From JBBKWH01 sp041165345 (GTDB lineage Bacteria > Pseudomonadota > Gammaproteobacteria > Pseudomonadales > Moraxellaceae), in NCBI GenBank assembly GCA_041165345.1, contig JBEANQ010000043.1:1-15397 (forward strand): 15,397 nt of DNA, in the 5' to 3' direction. The number at the start of each line of letters is the position of its first letter. The first letter of the stretch is position 1. Below the pieces are notes generated by a model, which saw only the letters and a program-made list of their open reading frames with translations, ran no database searches and was not told the origin of the DNA. A program made the position numbers and the translations under genes. Below, piece by piece: positions 8,726 through 14,935 of this stretch.

Positions 8726-10147
8726 ATGGCCGAGCGCCTGAGCAATGATTTTCAGTTCCTAGACGTGCCGCGTCAGGACCCGAACAAAAAAGACACCCAA
8801 ACCCGCACCACGGCGTTTGTCGAAATTTATCAGCCGTTTGAAAAAGTCGAAGTGGCGGCGCAATCGCATCGCTGCTTGGGCTGCGGTAACCCGTACTGTG
8901 AATGGAAATGCCCCGTTCATAACTACATTCCCAACTGGCTCAAATTGGTCTCTGAAGGCCAATTGTTCCAAGCTGCCGAACTGTCGCACCAAACCAACAC
9001 CTTGCCCGAAGTCTGTGGTCGCGTGTGCCCACAAGACCGCCTGTGTGAAGGCGCATGTACGCTCAACGACGGTTTTGGCGCGGTGACCATTGGCAACACC
9101 GAAAAATACATCACCGACACCGCCTTTGCATTGGGCTGGCGTCCAGACATGTCCAAAGTGGTGTGGACCGACAAAAAAGTCGCCATTATTGGCGCAGGCC
9201 CTGCCGGTTTAGGCTGTGCTGACGTGTTGGTGCGGGCAGGCGTTAAGCCGGTTATTTTTGACAAAAACCCAGAAATTGGCGGCTTGCTGACCTTTGGTAT
9301 TCCTGAGTTTAAAATGGAAAAATCGGTGATGATTCGTCGCCGTACCATTTTTGAAACCATGGGCATGGAATTCCGTCTCAACACCGAAGTGGGCGTTGAT
9401 GTCACTATTGACGAACTACTGGCCGATTACGACGCCGTGTTTATGGGTATGGGCACATACACCTACATGAAAGGCGGTTTTGTCGGTGAAGACCTGCCAG
9501 AAGTGTATGACGCGCTCGACTTCCTGATTGCCAACGTCAACCGTTGCCAAGGCTGGGAAAAATCGCCTGCCGACTACATCAGCATGGAAGGCAAAAAAGT
9601 GGTGATCTTGGGTGGTGGCGATACCGCAATGGATTGCAACCGCACGTCTATCCGTCAAGGTGCGGCTCAAGTGAGCTGCGCGTACCGCCGTGACGAAGAA
9701 AACATGCCCGGTAGCCGCCGCGAAGTCACCAACGCGCGTGAAGAAGGCGTCAACTTCTTGTTTAACCGTCAGCCGATTGAAATTGTTGGCGAAAACGGCA
9801 AGGTCGTTGGCGTGAAAGTGGTCACCACGCAGTTGGGCGCACCCGACAGCCGTGGCCGTCGTAGCCCAGAGCCTGTGCCTAACTCAGAAGAAATTCTGCC
9901 AGCCGACGCGGTCATTTTGGCTTTTGGTTTCCGTCCAAGCCCTGCGGCATGGTTTGACGGCCAAAGCATCAAGATGGATGGTTCAGGCCGTGTGACTGCA
10001 CCTGAGCAACAGACCTATAAGTTCCAAACCAGCAACCCAAAAATCTTTGCTGGTGGCGATATGGTGCGCGGGTCTGACTTGGTGGTGACGGCAATCTGGG
10101 AAGGCCGTCAGGCAGCCGAAGGCATCTTGGATTATCTAGATATTTAA
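8726..10147 (+). CDS. gltD: Glutamate synthase (NADPH) small subunit GltD
   Basis: Small (beta) subunit of GOGAT. It is an FAD flavoprotein that takes electrons from NADPH and passes them through iron-sulfur clusters to the FMN of GltB. The length of 473 aa from ATG 8726 is typical. The N-terminal domain carries the 4Fe-4S cysteines C50, C53, C58, C62 (CLGCGNPYCEWKC) and C97, C101, C107, C111 (CGRVCPQDRLCEGAC). The FAD dinucleotide fold has GAGPAG (156-161), and the NADPH fold has GGG (296-298, ILGGGDTAMDC). The region YRRDEENMPGSRRE and the C-terminal FAD motif FAGGDMVRGSDLVVTAI complete the family pattern. Translation to the last codon is uninterrupted. The gene shares the gltB transcription unit (64-nt gap containing a hairpin) and is closed by a strong terminator. 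Confidence 0.97.
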   Translation: MAERLSNDFQFLDVPRQDPNKKDTQTRTTAFVEIYQPFEKVEVAAQSHRCLGCGNPYCEWKCPVHNYIPNWLKLVSEGQLFQAAELSHQTNTLPEVCGRVCPQDRLCEGACTLNDGFGAVTIGNTEKYITDTAFALGWRPDMSKVVWTDKKVAIIGAGPAGLGCADVLVRAGVKPVIFDKNPEIGGLLTFGIPEFKMEKSVMIRRRTIFETMGMEFRLNTEVGVDVTIDELLADYDAVFMGMGTYTYMKGGFVGEDLPEVYDALDFLIANVNRCQGWEKSPADYISMEGKKVVILGGGDTAMDCNRTSIRQGAAQVSCAYRRDEENMPGSRREVTNAREEGVNFLFNRQPIEIVGENGKVVGVKVVTTQLGAPDSRGRRSPEPVPNSEEILPADAVILAFGFRPSPAAWFDGQSIKMDGSGRVTAPEQQTYKFQTSNPKIFAGGDMVRGSDLVVTAIWEGRQAAEGILDYLDI

Positions 10148-10172
10148 GCGCCACACAGCGGTTGCTGCCTTT

Positions 10173-10208
10173 AAACCCCTGCGCTAGTGCGTGGGGGTTT
10201 TGCTTTTT
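10173..10208 (+). terminator. Intrinsic terminator of gltBD
   Basis: AAACCCCTGCGC (10173-10184) pairs with GCGTGGGGGTTT (10189-10200) over 12 positions, two of them G-U, with loop TAGT. The T-rich tail TTTTGCTTTTT follows. It lies 25 nt after the gltD stop. Confidence 0.9.
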
Positions 10209-10270
10209 GCGTGACGGTGGTCTGGCGGATCGTTGCTCAGGACGGCGCACACAACCGCTGAGCATTAGAT

Positions 10271-10332
10271 GTGAACGGCAGCGCCTGCGAAGCCTGCCAG
10301 CCGTTGACGTTGGTCGGCCTGATTGTGACACT
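10271..10332 (+). promoter_or_regulatory. Possible promoter and overlapping inverted repeat upstream of the first glutaredoxin gene
   Basis: TTGACG (10304-10309), a 17-nt spacer and GACACT (10327-10332) form a weak promoter, helped by an extended TG at 10324-10325. The -35 overlaps the right arm of an inverted repeat: GTGAACGGC (10271-10279) with GCCGTTGAC (10300-10308), one mismatch and 20 nt between the arms. This could be an operator, but neither element is strong alone. Confidence 0.3.
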
Positions 10333-10408
10333 AAGCTAATGCAATCTCGTCTGGGCGTTGCATTCGTCATACACTGACCGCTTCAGCACCCAAAGGACGG
10401 GCGGCCTT

Positions 10409-10864
10409 ATGCGTCGGCTCATATGCAGTCTTTGCTGTAGCCTCTGGATCGGTCTGGCACAGGCCGAGTCACCGCGTGCCGCCATGGCTATGGCGTTTGT
10501 GGGTGAGTCGCCTGTCGCAGAAGCCCCGCTTGACGCCCCTTCCACGACCGTTGTTCAAGCCGTGACGCCGCCTGTGGCGGTGATTGCGCCAGCGTCCCCT
10601 GCGGCCACTCCCGCACCGATTACCCTGTACACCGCCACATGGTGTGGCTATTGCCGCCGTCTTAAAGCACGGCTGGCTGCGGCGCATTTATCCTATGTTG
10701 AATATGATGTCGAGCAAACCGAGCAAGGGCGTAGTTATGCGCGCTCACCCGATTATGCCGGTGTGCCGTTGACCGTTGCTGGTGATGTTGAAGTGGTGGG
10801 TGATGACCCAGAAGCCCTGCGTGAACTGTTAAGCCGAGTGGGGTATCCGGCCAATATTCTGTAG
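10409..10864 (+). CDS. Exported glutaredoxin-like protein (first of two paralogues)
   Basis: Predicted periplasmic thiol-disulfide protein of 151 aa. Residues 1-19 (MRRLICSLCCSLWIGLAQA) read as a Sec signal peptide with cleavage after AQA. An Ala/Pro/Val-rich linker follows to about residue 70, then a single glutaredoxin/thioredoxin-fold domain. The active site CGYC is at 79-82, and a GVPLT motif supplies the expected cis-proline. The start is the ATG at 10409, because it begins the signal peptide and has AAAGGA (10392-10397) upstream, although the 11-nt spacing is long; a TTG at 10358 is also in frame. The gene follows the gltD terminator and precedes nhaD by 149 nt with no terminator between, so the two may be cotranscribed. 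Substrate and electron donor are unknown. Envelope glutaredoxin-like proteins of this sort exist in other gammaproteobacteria, often with a DUF4124 domain, which is absent here. Confidence 0.85.
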   Translation: MRRLICSLCCSLWIGLAQAESPRAAMAMAFVGESPVAEAPLDAPSTTVVQAVTPPVAVIAPASPAATPAPITLYTATWCGYCRRLKARLAAAHLSYVEYDVEQTEQGRSYARSPDYAGVPLTVAGDVEVVGDDPEALRELLSRVGYPANIL

Positions 10865-10893
10865 AAACTAGACCGCTTGCATTGGTGTGGGTA

Positions 10894-10988
10894 GGGGGCG
10901 GTGTTAGCATCAAGCCCTGTGTTGATTGGCGCGATAAGGGATGTGTGAGTCAATAGAGTCGCGCATTGATCTTGAGCCCGCCGCCCCC
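10894..10988 (+). promoter_or_regulatory. Foldable leader upstream of nhaD (candidate RNA regulator)
   Basis: Nested complementary segments enclose the region. GGGGGCGG (10894-10901) pairs with CCGCCCCC (10981-10988), TCAAG (10910-10914) with CTTGA (10971-10975), and GCGCGA (10929-10934) with TCGCGC (10959-10964). A second hairpin, TCAAT (10950-10954) with ATTGA (10965-10969), cannot form together with the GCGCGA stem. The outer helix ends 11 nt before the nhaD Shine-Dalgarno. The pairing is seen in the sequence; an RNA function is inference, and I do not recognise a known riboswitch class. Confidence 0.35.
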
Positions 10989-10999
10989 AATAGCCAATG

Positions 11000-11006
11000 A
11001 AAGGAA
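11000..11006 (+). promoter_or_regulatory. Ribosome binding site that sets the nhaD start
   Basis: AAAGGAA lies 7 nt before the ATG at 11014. It decides against an upstream in-frame non-ATG start at 10966 that would add a Pro-rich, non-conserved N-terminus. Confidence 0.75.
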
Positions 11007-11013
11007 ACTGTGT

Positions 11014-12390
11014 ATGTATGTGTTGATTGGCCTTGCCTTCGTGTTGGGCTATTTTTGTATTGCCTTTGAGCATCCTTTAAAGATTGATAAATCAGCCACT
11101 GCATTGCTGACCGCAGTAGTGACATGGACACTCTTGGTCTTTGGTGCAGAATCAATTTTACCTGCTGTTCAGACTGCGATGGCTGCTGGTCAAGATACCA
11201 CTGAGATTGTGCCGCATGAATTACGTCACCATTTGAGTGAAATTGCCGAGATTTTGTTCTTTTTGCTCGGTGCCATGGTGATTGTCGAGCTGATCGATGC
11301 GCACGAAGGCTTTACGGTCATTACGGACCGAATCAAAACCACCAAGCGCGTGTCGTTGCTGTGGATCATTGGCTTTATTACCTTTTTTCTATCTGCCGCG
11401 CTCGACAATCTCACCACCACCATTGTGATGATTTCGCTGCTGCGCAAATTGGTTGATGACCCCAAAGACCGCTGGTTTTATGCGGGGTTGGTGGTCATTG
11501 CCGCCAATGCAGGCGGCGCGTGGTCACCGATTGGTGATGTGACCACCACCATGCTGTGGATTGGTAACCAAGTCACCACGGCCAGCATGATCACCCAGCT
11601 GTTCTTGCCGAGCTTGGTGTGCATTTTAGTGCCGATGATTTTTTTAAGTTTCCGTATGACCGGCGATGTACAGCGCCCTGTCACAACGCTAGATCAAGGG
11701 CACAGCGGTAGCCCGACCACCGCGTTTGAACGCAATGCTGTCTTTGCCGTGGGCATTGGCGCGTTGCTGTTTGTGCCTGTGTTTAAAACCGTGACGCATC
11801 TGCCCCCGTACATGGGCATTTTGTTTGGCCTTGGCGTGTTGTGGTTGTTTACAGAAGTGATCCATCGCGGCAAAAACGACGAGGACAAAGCCCCACTGTC
11901 GGTTGTTGGCGTGATCCGCCGCATTGATACGCCCAGTATTTTGTTCTTTTTGGGTATTTTGTTGGCGGTGTCGGCATTGGCCACGGCGGGTCATTTAACC
12001 CAAGTCGCAACCTTGCTGAAAGACGAACTGGGCAACGTGTACGCCATCAATATTGCCATTGGTTTGCTGTCGGCAGTAGTCGATAATGTGCCGTTGGTGG
12101 CGGGAGCCATGAAAATGTATCCCCTGATCACGCCAGAAGCCTTAGCGGCATCCGGTGATCAAGCCGCATGGCTAGGCAACTTTGTGCAAGACGGTTTGTT
12201 TTGGGAAATGCTGGCCTTTTGTGCCGGAACCGGCGGCAGTTGTTTGATCATTGGTTCTGCGGCTGGTGTTGCTGCAATGGGCATGGAAAAAATCAGCTTT
12301 GGCTGGTATCTCAAAAACATCAGTGGCTTGGCGTTGATGGGCTATTTGGGCGGAGCCATGGTATATATCGCCATGCATATGTTCATGTAA
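11014..12390 (+). CDS. nhaD: Na+/H+ antiporter of the NhaD family
   Basis: Polytopic inner-membrane protein of 458 aa that exchanges cytoplasmic Na+ (and probably Li+) for protons, a role in salt and alkaline-pH tolerance. It belongs to the ArsB/NhaD ion-transporter superfamily. Visible signatures are the N-terminal EHPLKIDKSATALL, GAMVIVELIDAHEGF, LDNLTTTIVMISLLRKL with D131, the re-entrant-like AGGAWSPIGDVTTTM with D175, and DNVPLVAGAMKM with D357. These are the conserved acidic and polar positions of NhaD. Most of the rest is hydrophobic, consistent with about 11-12 membrane segments; the central linker around residues 225-240 is polar. The protein is intact. The gene sits between the first glutaredoxin gene and a CPA2 antiporter, preceded by a structured leader and followed by an intrinsic terminator. 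Confidence 0.93.
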   Translation: MYVLIGLAFVLGYFCIAFEHPLKIDKSATALLTAVVTWTLLVFGAESILPAVQTAMAAGQDTTEIVPHELRHHLSEIAEILFFLLGAMVIVELIDAHEGFTVITDRIKTTKRVSLLWIIGFITFFLSAALDNLTTTIVMISLLRKLVDDPKDRWFYAGLVVIAANAGGAWSPIGDVTTTMLWIGNQVTTASMITQLFLPSLVCILVPMIFLSFRMTGDVQRPVTTLDQGHSGSPTTAFERNAVFAVGIGALLFVPVFKTVTHLPPYMGILFGLGVLWLFTEVIHRGKNDEDKAPLSVVGVIRRIDTPSILFFLGILLAVSALATAGHLTQVATLLKDELGNVYAINIAIGLLSAVVDNVPLVAGAMKMYPLITPEALAASGDQAAWLGNFVQDGLFWEMLAFCAGTGGSCLIIGSAAGVAAMGMEKISFGWYLKNISGLALMGYLGGAMVYIAMHMFM

Positions 12391-12412
12391 GCACAACGGG
12401 GTTTTTTTTAGG

Positions 12413-12441
12413 TCGGTCGCCTTGTGCGGCCGATTTTTTTT
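12413..12441 (+). terminator. Intrinsic terminator of nhaD
   Basis: TCGGTCGC (12413-12420) pairs with GCGGCCGA (12426-12433), one pair being G-U, with loop CTTGT. Eight Ts (12434-12441) follow. Confidence 0.9.
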
Positions 12442-12529
12442 GTCCTGATGTTGTGCCAATCCGCCACAGAATCCCGACGGTATCGGTGCGCAAAACCCGC
12501 TAAATTATCAGCATTCAACCGCGTTGCGC

Positions 12530-12533
12530 AGGA
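12530..12533 (+). promoter_or_regulatory. Ribosome binding site that sets the CPA2 antiporter start
   Basis: AGGA lies 8 nt before the ATG at 12542. It favours this start over a TTG at 12524, which lies upstream of the Shine-Dalgarno. Confidence 0.65.
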
Positions 12534-12541
12534 CAACCCAT

Positions 12542-13771
12542 ATGACCAAACTGGCACTCATGTTGGCCGCACTGTTTCCCATGTCTGCCTTTGCAGCAGG
12601 GGGTGATACGCACGCCGAGTTGTCTCAGATTTTATTGTCGTTGTTTGCCTTGGTTTTGGCCGCGCAGGTGCTGGGCTATGTGGCCTCACGGCTCAAACAA
12701 CCGCGCGTGATTGGGCAGGTTTTGGCCGGTGTGGTGGTGGGGCCAAGCCTGTTGGGATGGGTTGAAGTCAATATTACCTTGCAAGCCTTGGCAGAGTTTG
12801 GCGCGATTTTTTTGATGTTTATGGTTGGTCTAGAAACCCGCTTAAAAGACTTGTTGTCGGTGGGCAAAGAAGCCCTGATTGTGGCCGTGATTGGGATTGC
12901 ACTGCCCATGTTGGGGGGCTATTTGTTTGGCCTATTTAATGATTATAGCCGCCTGCAAAACTTGTTTATTGGTACCGCCATGGTCGCCACCAGCGTCGGA
13001 ATTACTGCGCAGGTACTCAAAGAATTGGGCGTGCTCGACAGCAAATATGCGCAGATTATTTTGGGTGCAGCGGTGATCGACGACATTTTGGGCTTGTCGA
13101 TTTTGGGCGTGGTGTCGGGCATGTCAAGCGGGGGGGACATCAGCGTGTTGGGGGTGTTGTCTACGTTGGCGCTGTCGATTGGCTTTGTGGTGGCGGTGCT
13201 GTGGATTGGTGTGCCGTTGATCAACAAGATTCAACAACGCATTGACCCCATGCTGGTGTCGGGTGGGTTTGGCCTGTGTGTGTCGTTAAGTTTGGGTTTT
13301 GCGGCATTGTCGAGTGTGGCTGGACTTGCGCCGATTATTGGGGCGTTTTTGATTGGCATGGTGCTGGCCGAGGTGCGTGACCAATATGACTTTAATGACA
13401 AGGTTCATGCGTTAGAGAGTTTTTTAGCGCCGGTTTTCTTTGCCATGGTGGGGGTACAGTTGCCGCTGGCCTTGCTGGGCAGTGCCGAGGTTCTGGTCAG
13501 TGGTGCAATACTGACCGTGATTGCCATCTTGGGCAAATGGCTGGCCGGTCTGGCTATTATGGGCAGTCGGGGCTTTGCAACTGCCAATAAGGTGGGTGTA
13601 GGGATGGTACCGCGTGGCGAGGTGGGGCTGATTGTGGTGGGCATTGGGCTGTCGACAGGGTTGTTGTCTCAAGTGTTGTTTGCTGAAATTGTGGTGATGA
13701 TTATTGGCACAACGGTCTTGGCACCTATCGTGTTGCGTCAGTTGATTCAGCGTGATGCCCGACACGCCTAA
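12542..13771 (+). CDS. CPA2-family cation/proton antiporter (NapA/GerN/Kef-type membrane domain)
   Basis: Inner-membrane monovalent cation/H+ antiporter of 409 aa, lacking the C-terminal RCK/TrkA-N nucleotide-binding domain of full-length Kef proteins. The sequence shows RVIGQVLAGVVVGPSLLG, FGAIFLMFMVGLETRL, FIGTAMVATSVGITAQVLKEL, the DD motif D180-D181 in GAAVIDDILGL (ion-binding aspartates, as in electrogenic CPA2 members), PIIGAFLIGMVLAEV, and GVGMVPRGEVGLIVVGIG near the end. The N-terminus (MTKLALMLAALFPMSAFA) looks like a cleavable signal peptide, so the first transport helix would begin after it. Na+ versus K+ specificity cannot be read from the sequence; the neighbouring nhaD makes Na+ a reasonable guess. 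It follows the nhaD terminator, so it probably starts its own unit, but I found no strong promoter in 12442-12541. The second glutaredoxin gene follows 86 nt later. Confidence 0.9.
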   Translation: MTKLALMLAALFPMSAFAAGGDTHAELSQILLSLFALVLAAQVLGYVASRLKQPRVIGQVLAGVVVGPSLLGWVEVNITLQALAEFGAIFLMFMVGLETRLKDLLSVGKEALIVAVIGIALPMLGGYLFGLFNDYSRLQNLFIGTAMVATSVGITAQVLKELGVLDSKYAQIILGAAVIDDILGLSILGVVSGMSSGGDISVLGVLSTLALSIGFVVAVLWIGVPLINKIQQRIDPMLVSGGFGLCVSLSLGFAALSSVAGLAPIIGAFLIGMVLAEVRDQYDFNDKVHALESFLAPVFFAMVGVQLPLALLGSAEVLVSGAILTVIAILGKWLAGLAIMGSRGFATANKVGVGMVPRGEVGLIVVGIGLSTGLLSQVLFAEIVVMIIGTTVLAPIVLRQLIQRDARHA

Positions 13772-13843
13772 GCACTGGAATGGCTGATGCTGCGGTTGCA
13801 TCGCATCGTGACCCATAAGTCGTTATGCTGCTGTGACTTGAGC

Positions 13844-13850
13844 AAGAGGG
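13844..13850 (+). promoter_or_regulatory. Ribosome binding site that sets the second glutaredoxin start
   Basis: AAGAGGG lies 7 nt before the ATG at 13858. The in-frame GTG at 13852 is only 1 nt from it, too close to be used with this site. Confidence 0.7.
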
Positions 13851-13857
13851 TGTGCTG

Positions 13858-14268
13858 ATGCTGCGTTTGATCTTAGTGCTGGTGGTTGCCGTGATGGCTG
13901 GGCTGTTGTGGACCAATCATCAACAGGCCAATGCTTTGAGCAGCCGTGCCAATCTGCCGCCATCTGAGCCTGCCGCGCTGCCTGCGGTGCAGACGGTGAT
14001 TGGGGCAGCCGAGATTCATCTGTATACCGCAGCATGGTGTGGCTACTGCAAGCACTTGAAGCAACGCCTTGATGCCAGTGGTGTGCCGTATCAGGATCAT
14101 GATGTGGAAACGTCTGAGGAAGGCCGCCGGTTTTATGATGCGGGAGATTTTGCTGGTGTACCGATTACAGTGGTTGGTGATCAAACCATTGCTGGCTATG
14201 ACGCCAACGCCCTTGATGCGGCGTTGAGTCGGGTGGGGCATCCGGTGAGTGGTTTAAACATCAACTGA
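13858..14268 (+). CDS. Membrane-anchored or exported glutaredoxin-like protein (second paralogue)
   Basis: A 136-aa protein with an N-terminal hydrophobic segment (LRLILVLVVAVMAGLLW) acting as a signal anchor or signal peptide. A Pro/Ala-rich linker and one glutaredoxin-fold domain facing the periplasm follow. The active site CGYC is at 61-64 within YTAAWCGYCKHLK, and GVPITV carries the cis-proline. The domain matches the first paralogue at about 41 of 77 positions by hand alignment, including the shared tail SRVGxP, so the two probably arose by duplication. It lies 86 nt after the CPA2 antiporter, with no terminator seen between them, so cotranscription is likely. A perfect hairpin spans its stop codon. 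Its redox partner and substrate are unknown; action on cell-envelope thiols is inferred from location and motif. Confidence 0.85.
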   Translation: MLRLILVLVVAVMAGLLWTNHQQANALSSRANLPPSEPAALPAVQTVIGAAEIHLYTAAWCGYCKHLKQRLDASGVPYQDHDVETSEEGRRFYDAGDFAGVPITVVGDQTIAGYDANALDAALSRVGHPVSGLNIN

Positions 14269-14284
14269 GCGAACTCAGTTGATG
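14259..14284. terminator. Perfect hairpin between convergent genes, possible weak terminator
   Basis: CATCAACTGAG (14259-14269) and CTCAGTTGATG (14274-14284) are exact reverse complements around CGAA. The + strand has no T-run after it. On the - strand the loop reads TTCG and is followed by TTTAAA, so it fits better as the terminator of the leftward DUF2147 gene, whose stop is 25 nt away. It also covers the stop codon of the second glutaredoxin gene. Confidence 0.65.
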
Positions 14285-14309
14285 GGGGAGGCTGCCAGTG
14301 GCGACAATC

Positions 14310-14756
14310 TTAGTTTTCACGCTTCCAGACTTGGGTACGACCCAACAGTGAAAAACCAATAAATCCACGCAGCTCTAGGCTTTTGCCATCGGCCGAGAGT
14401 TTGCCCTTTAAGCGGTAAATTTTTCCGCTTTTAGGGTCTAGAATCTCGCCGTCGGCATATTCGTTTGAGCCTTGTGGTTTGAGATGATAAATCAGGGGCA
14501 GTCCAATCAATGGGCGATTATGCAGTGTGCCGCTACATTGGTCACATTGGCTGATGGTACTGCCGGCCAAGCGTTGAATAATTTTGCCAGATAGGCCATT
14601 TCCATTGGCAGATTCGCTAAAGGCCACAATGACCTTTGGAGCGCCGGTTTGGTCATCAAAGGTGCGCCATGTTGTACCTGCTAAGGGGTCGGCAGCAAAT
14701 GCTGCGCAACTGCCCAACAGCGAAAGCGTCAATGCAGCCAGTGTCAAACGATTCAT
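14310..14756 (-). CDS. DUF2147 family exported protein
   Basis: A 148-aa exported protein of unknown biochemical role. The N-terminus has a signal peptide (MNRLTLAALTLSLLGSCAAFA) with likely cleavage before ADPLAG. The LGSC at 14-17 could alternatively be read as a lipobox. The rest follows the DUF2147 pattern: GTTWRTFDDQTGAPK, GLSGKII, a CxxC pair (CDQC), RPLIGLPLI, DGEILDPKSGKIYRLKG, and the C-terminal LELRGFIGFSLLGRTQVW. The family is a small beta-rich (lipocalin-like) periplasmic fold, and the length is normal. A GGAG at 14766-14769 on the - strand lies 9 nt upstream of the ATG and could pair with the CTCC between it and the ATG in a small 4-bp hairpin. The gene is convergent with the second glutaredoxin gene and divergent from the CWC-DUF5522 gene. 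Confidence 0.88.
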   Translation of the reverse strand: MNRLTLAALTLSLLGSCAAFAADPLAGTTWRTFDDQTGAPKVIVAFSESANGNGLSGKIIQRLAGSTISQCDQCSGTLHNRPLIGLPLIYHLKPQGSNEYADGEILDPKSGKIYRLKGKLSADGKSLELRGFIGFSLLGRTQVWKREN

Positions 14757-14813
14757 GGGAGAAACTCCATTTCAGTATGGCTAAAAAAAGGCAGGGCATA
14801 ATGTGGCATGGTT

Positions 14814-14843
14814 ATCATGCGGGGTTTGTTTCAGGGTTTTCAA
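14814..14843 (-). promoter_or_regulatory. Predicted promoter of the DUF2147 gene
   Basis: On the - strand, TTGAAA (14843-14838) is followed after 18 nt by CATGAT (14819-14814), matching the consensus at 5/6 and 4/6. Transcription would start about 50 nt before the ATG. A cluster of GTCAT words begins 5 nt upstream of the -35. Confidence 0.45.
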
Positions 14844-14847
14844 CGGT

Positions 14848-14922
14848 TGTCATTGACTGAATAGTCATACCGATTCGATTTTTTGGTCATTCGTACAGCG
14901 CCATCCTATCGCTGTCATTGAC
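14848..14922. repeat. GTCAT word cluster with a 10-bp direct repeat and a small palindrome
   Basis: TGTCATTGAC occurs twice exactly (14848-14857 and 14913-14922). GTCAT occurs at 14849, 14864, 14886 and 14914. TGACTgaatAGTCA (14854-14867) is a 5-4-5 palindrome. All lie in the divergent region between the DUF2147 and CWC-DUF5522 genes, so they may bind a regulator of one or both. Confidence 0.45.
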
Positions 14923-14935
14923 ATGAGGCATATCA

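Noticed and set aside
9969..10370. Leftward open frame of 133 codons covering the gltD end and terminator
   Set aside because: It crosses the gltBD terminator and encodes an Arg/Pro-rich peptide typical of antisense reading of GC-rich DNA.
12542..13771. Calling the CPA2 protein KefB or KefC
   Set aside because: It ends after the membrane domain and lacks the C-terminal RCK domain with its nucleotide-binding fold. The DD ion-site motif fits NapA/GerN-like Na+/H+ antiporters better than glutathione-gated K+ efflux.
13786..13802. Hairpin GATGC-N7-GCATC between the CPA2 antiporter and the second glutaredoxin gene
   Set aside because: Only five pairs, no T-run, and a length easily reached by chance. 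It was not counted as a terminator, which leaves the two genes as a likely operon.
14310..14756. Reading the DUF2147 protein as a lipoprotein (LGSC at residues 14-17)
   Set aside because: The motif is a marginal lipobox, and a standard signal peptidase I site (AFA before AD) follows four residues later. I keep it only as an alternative.
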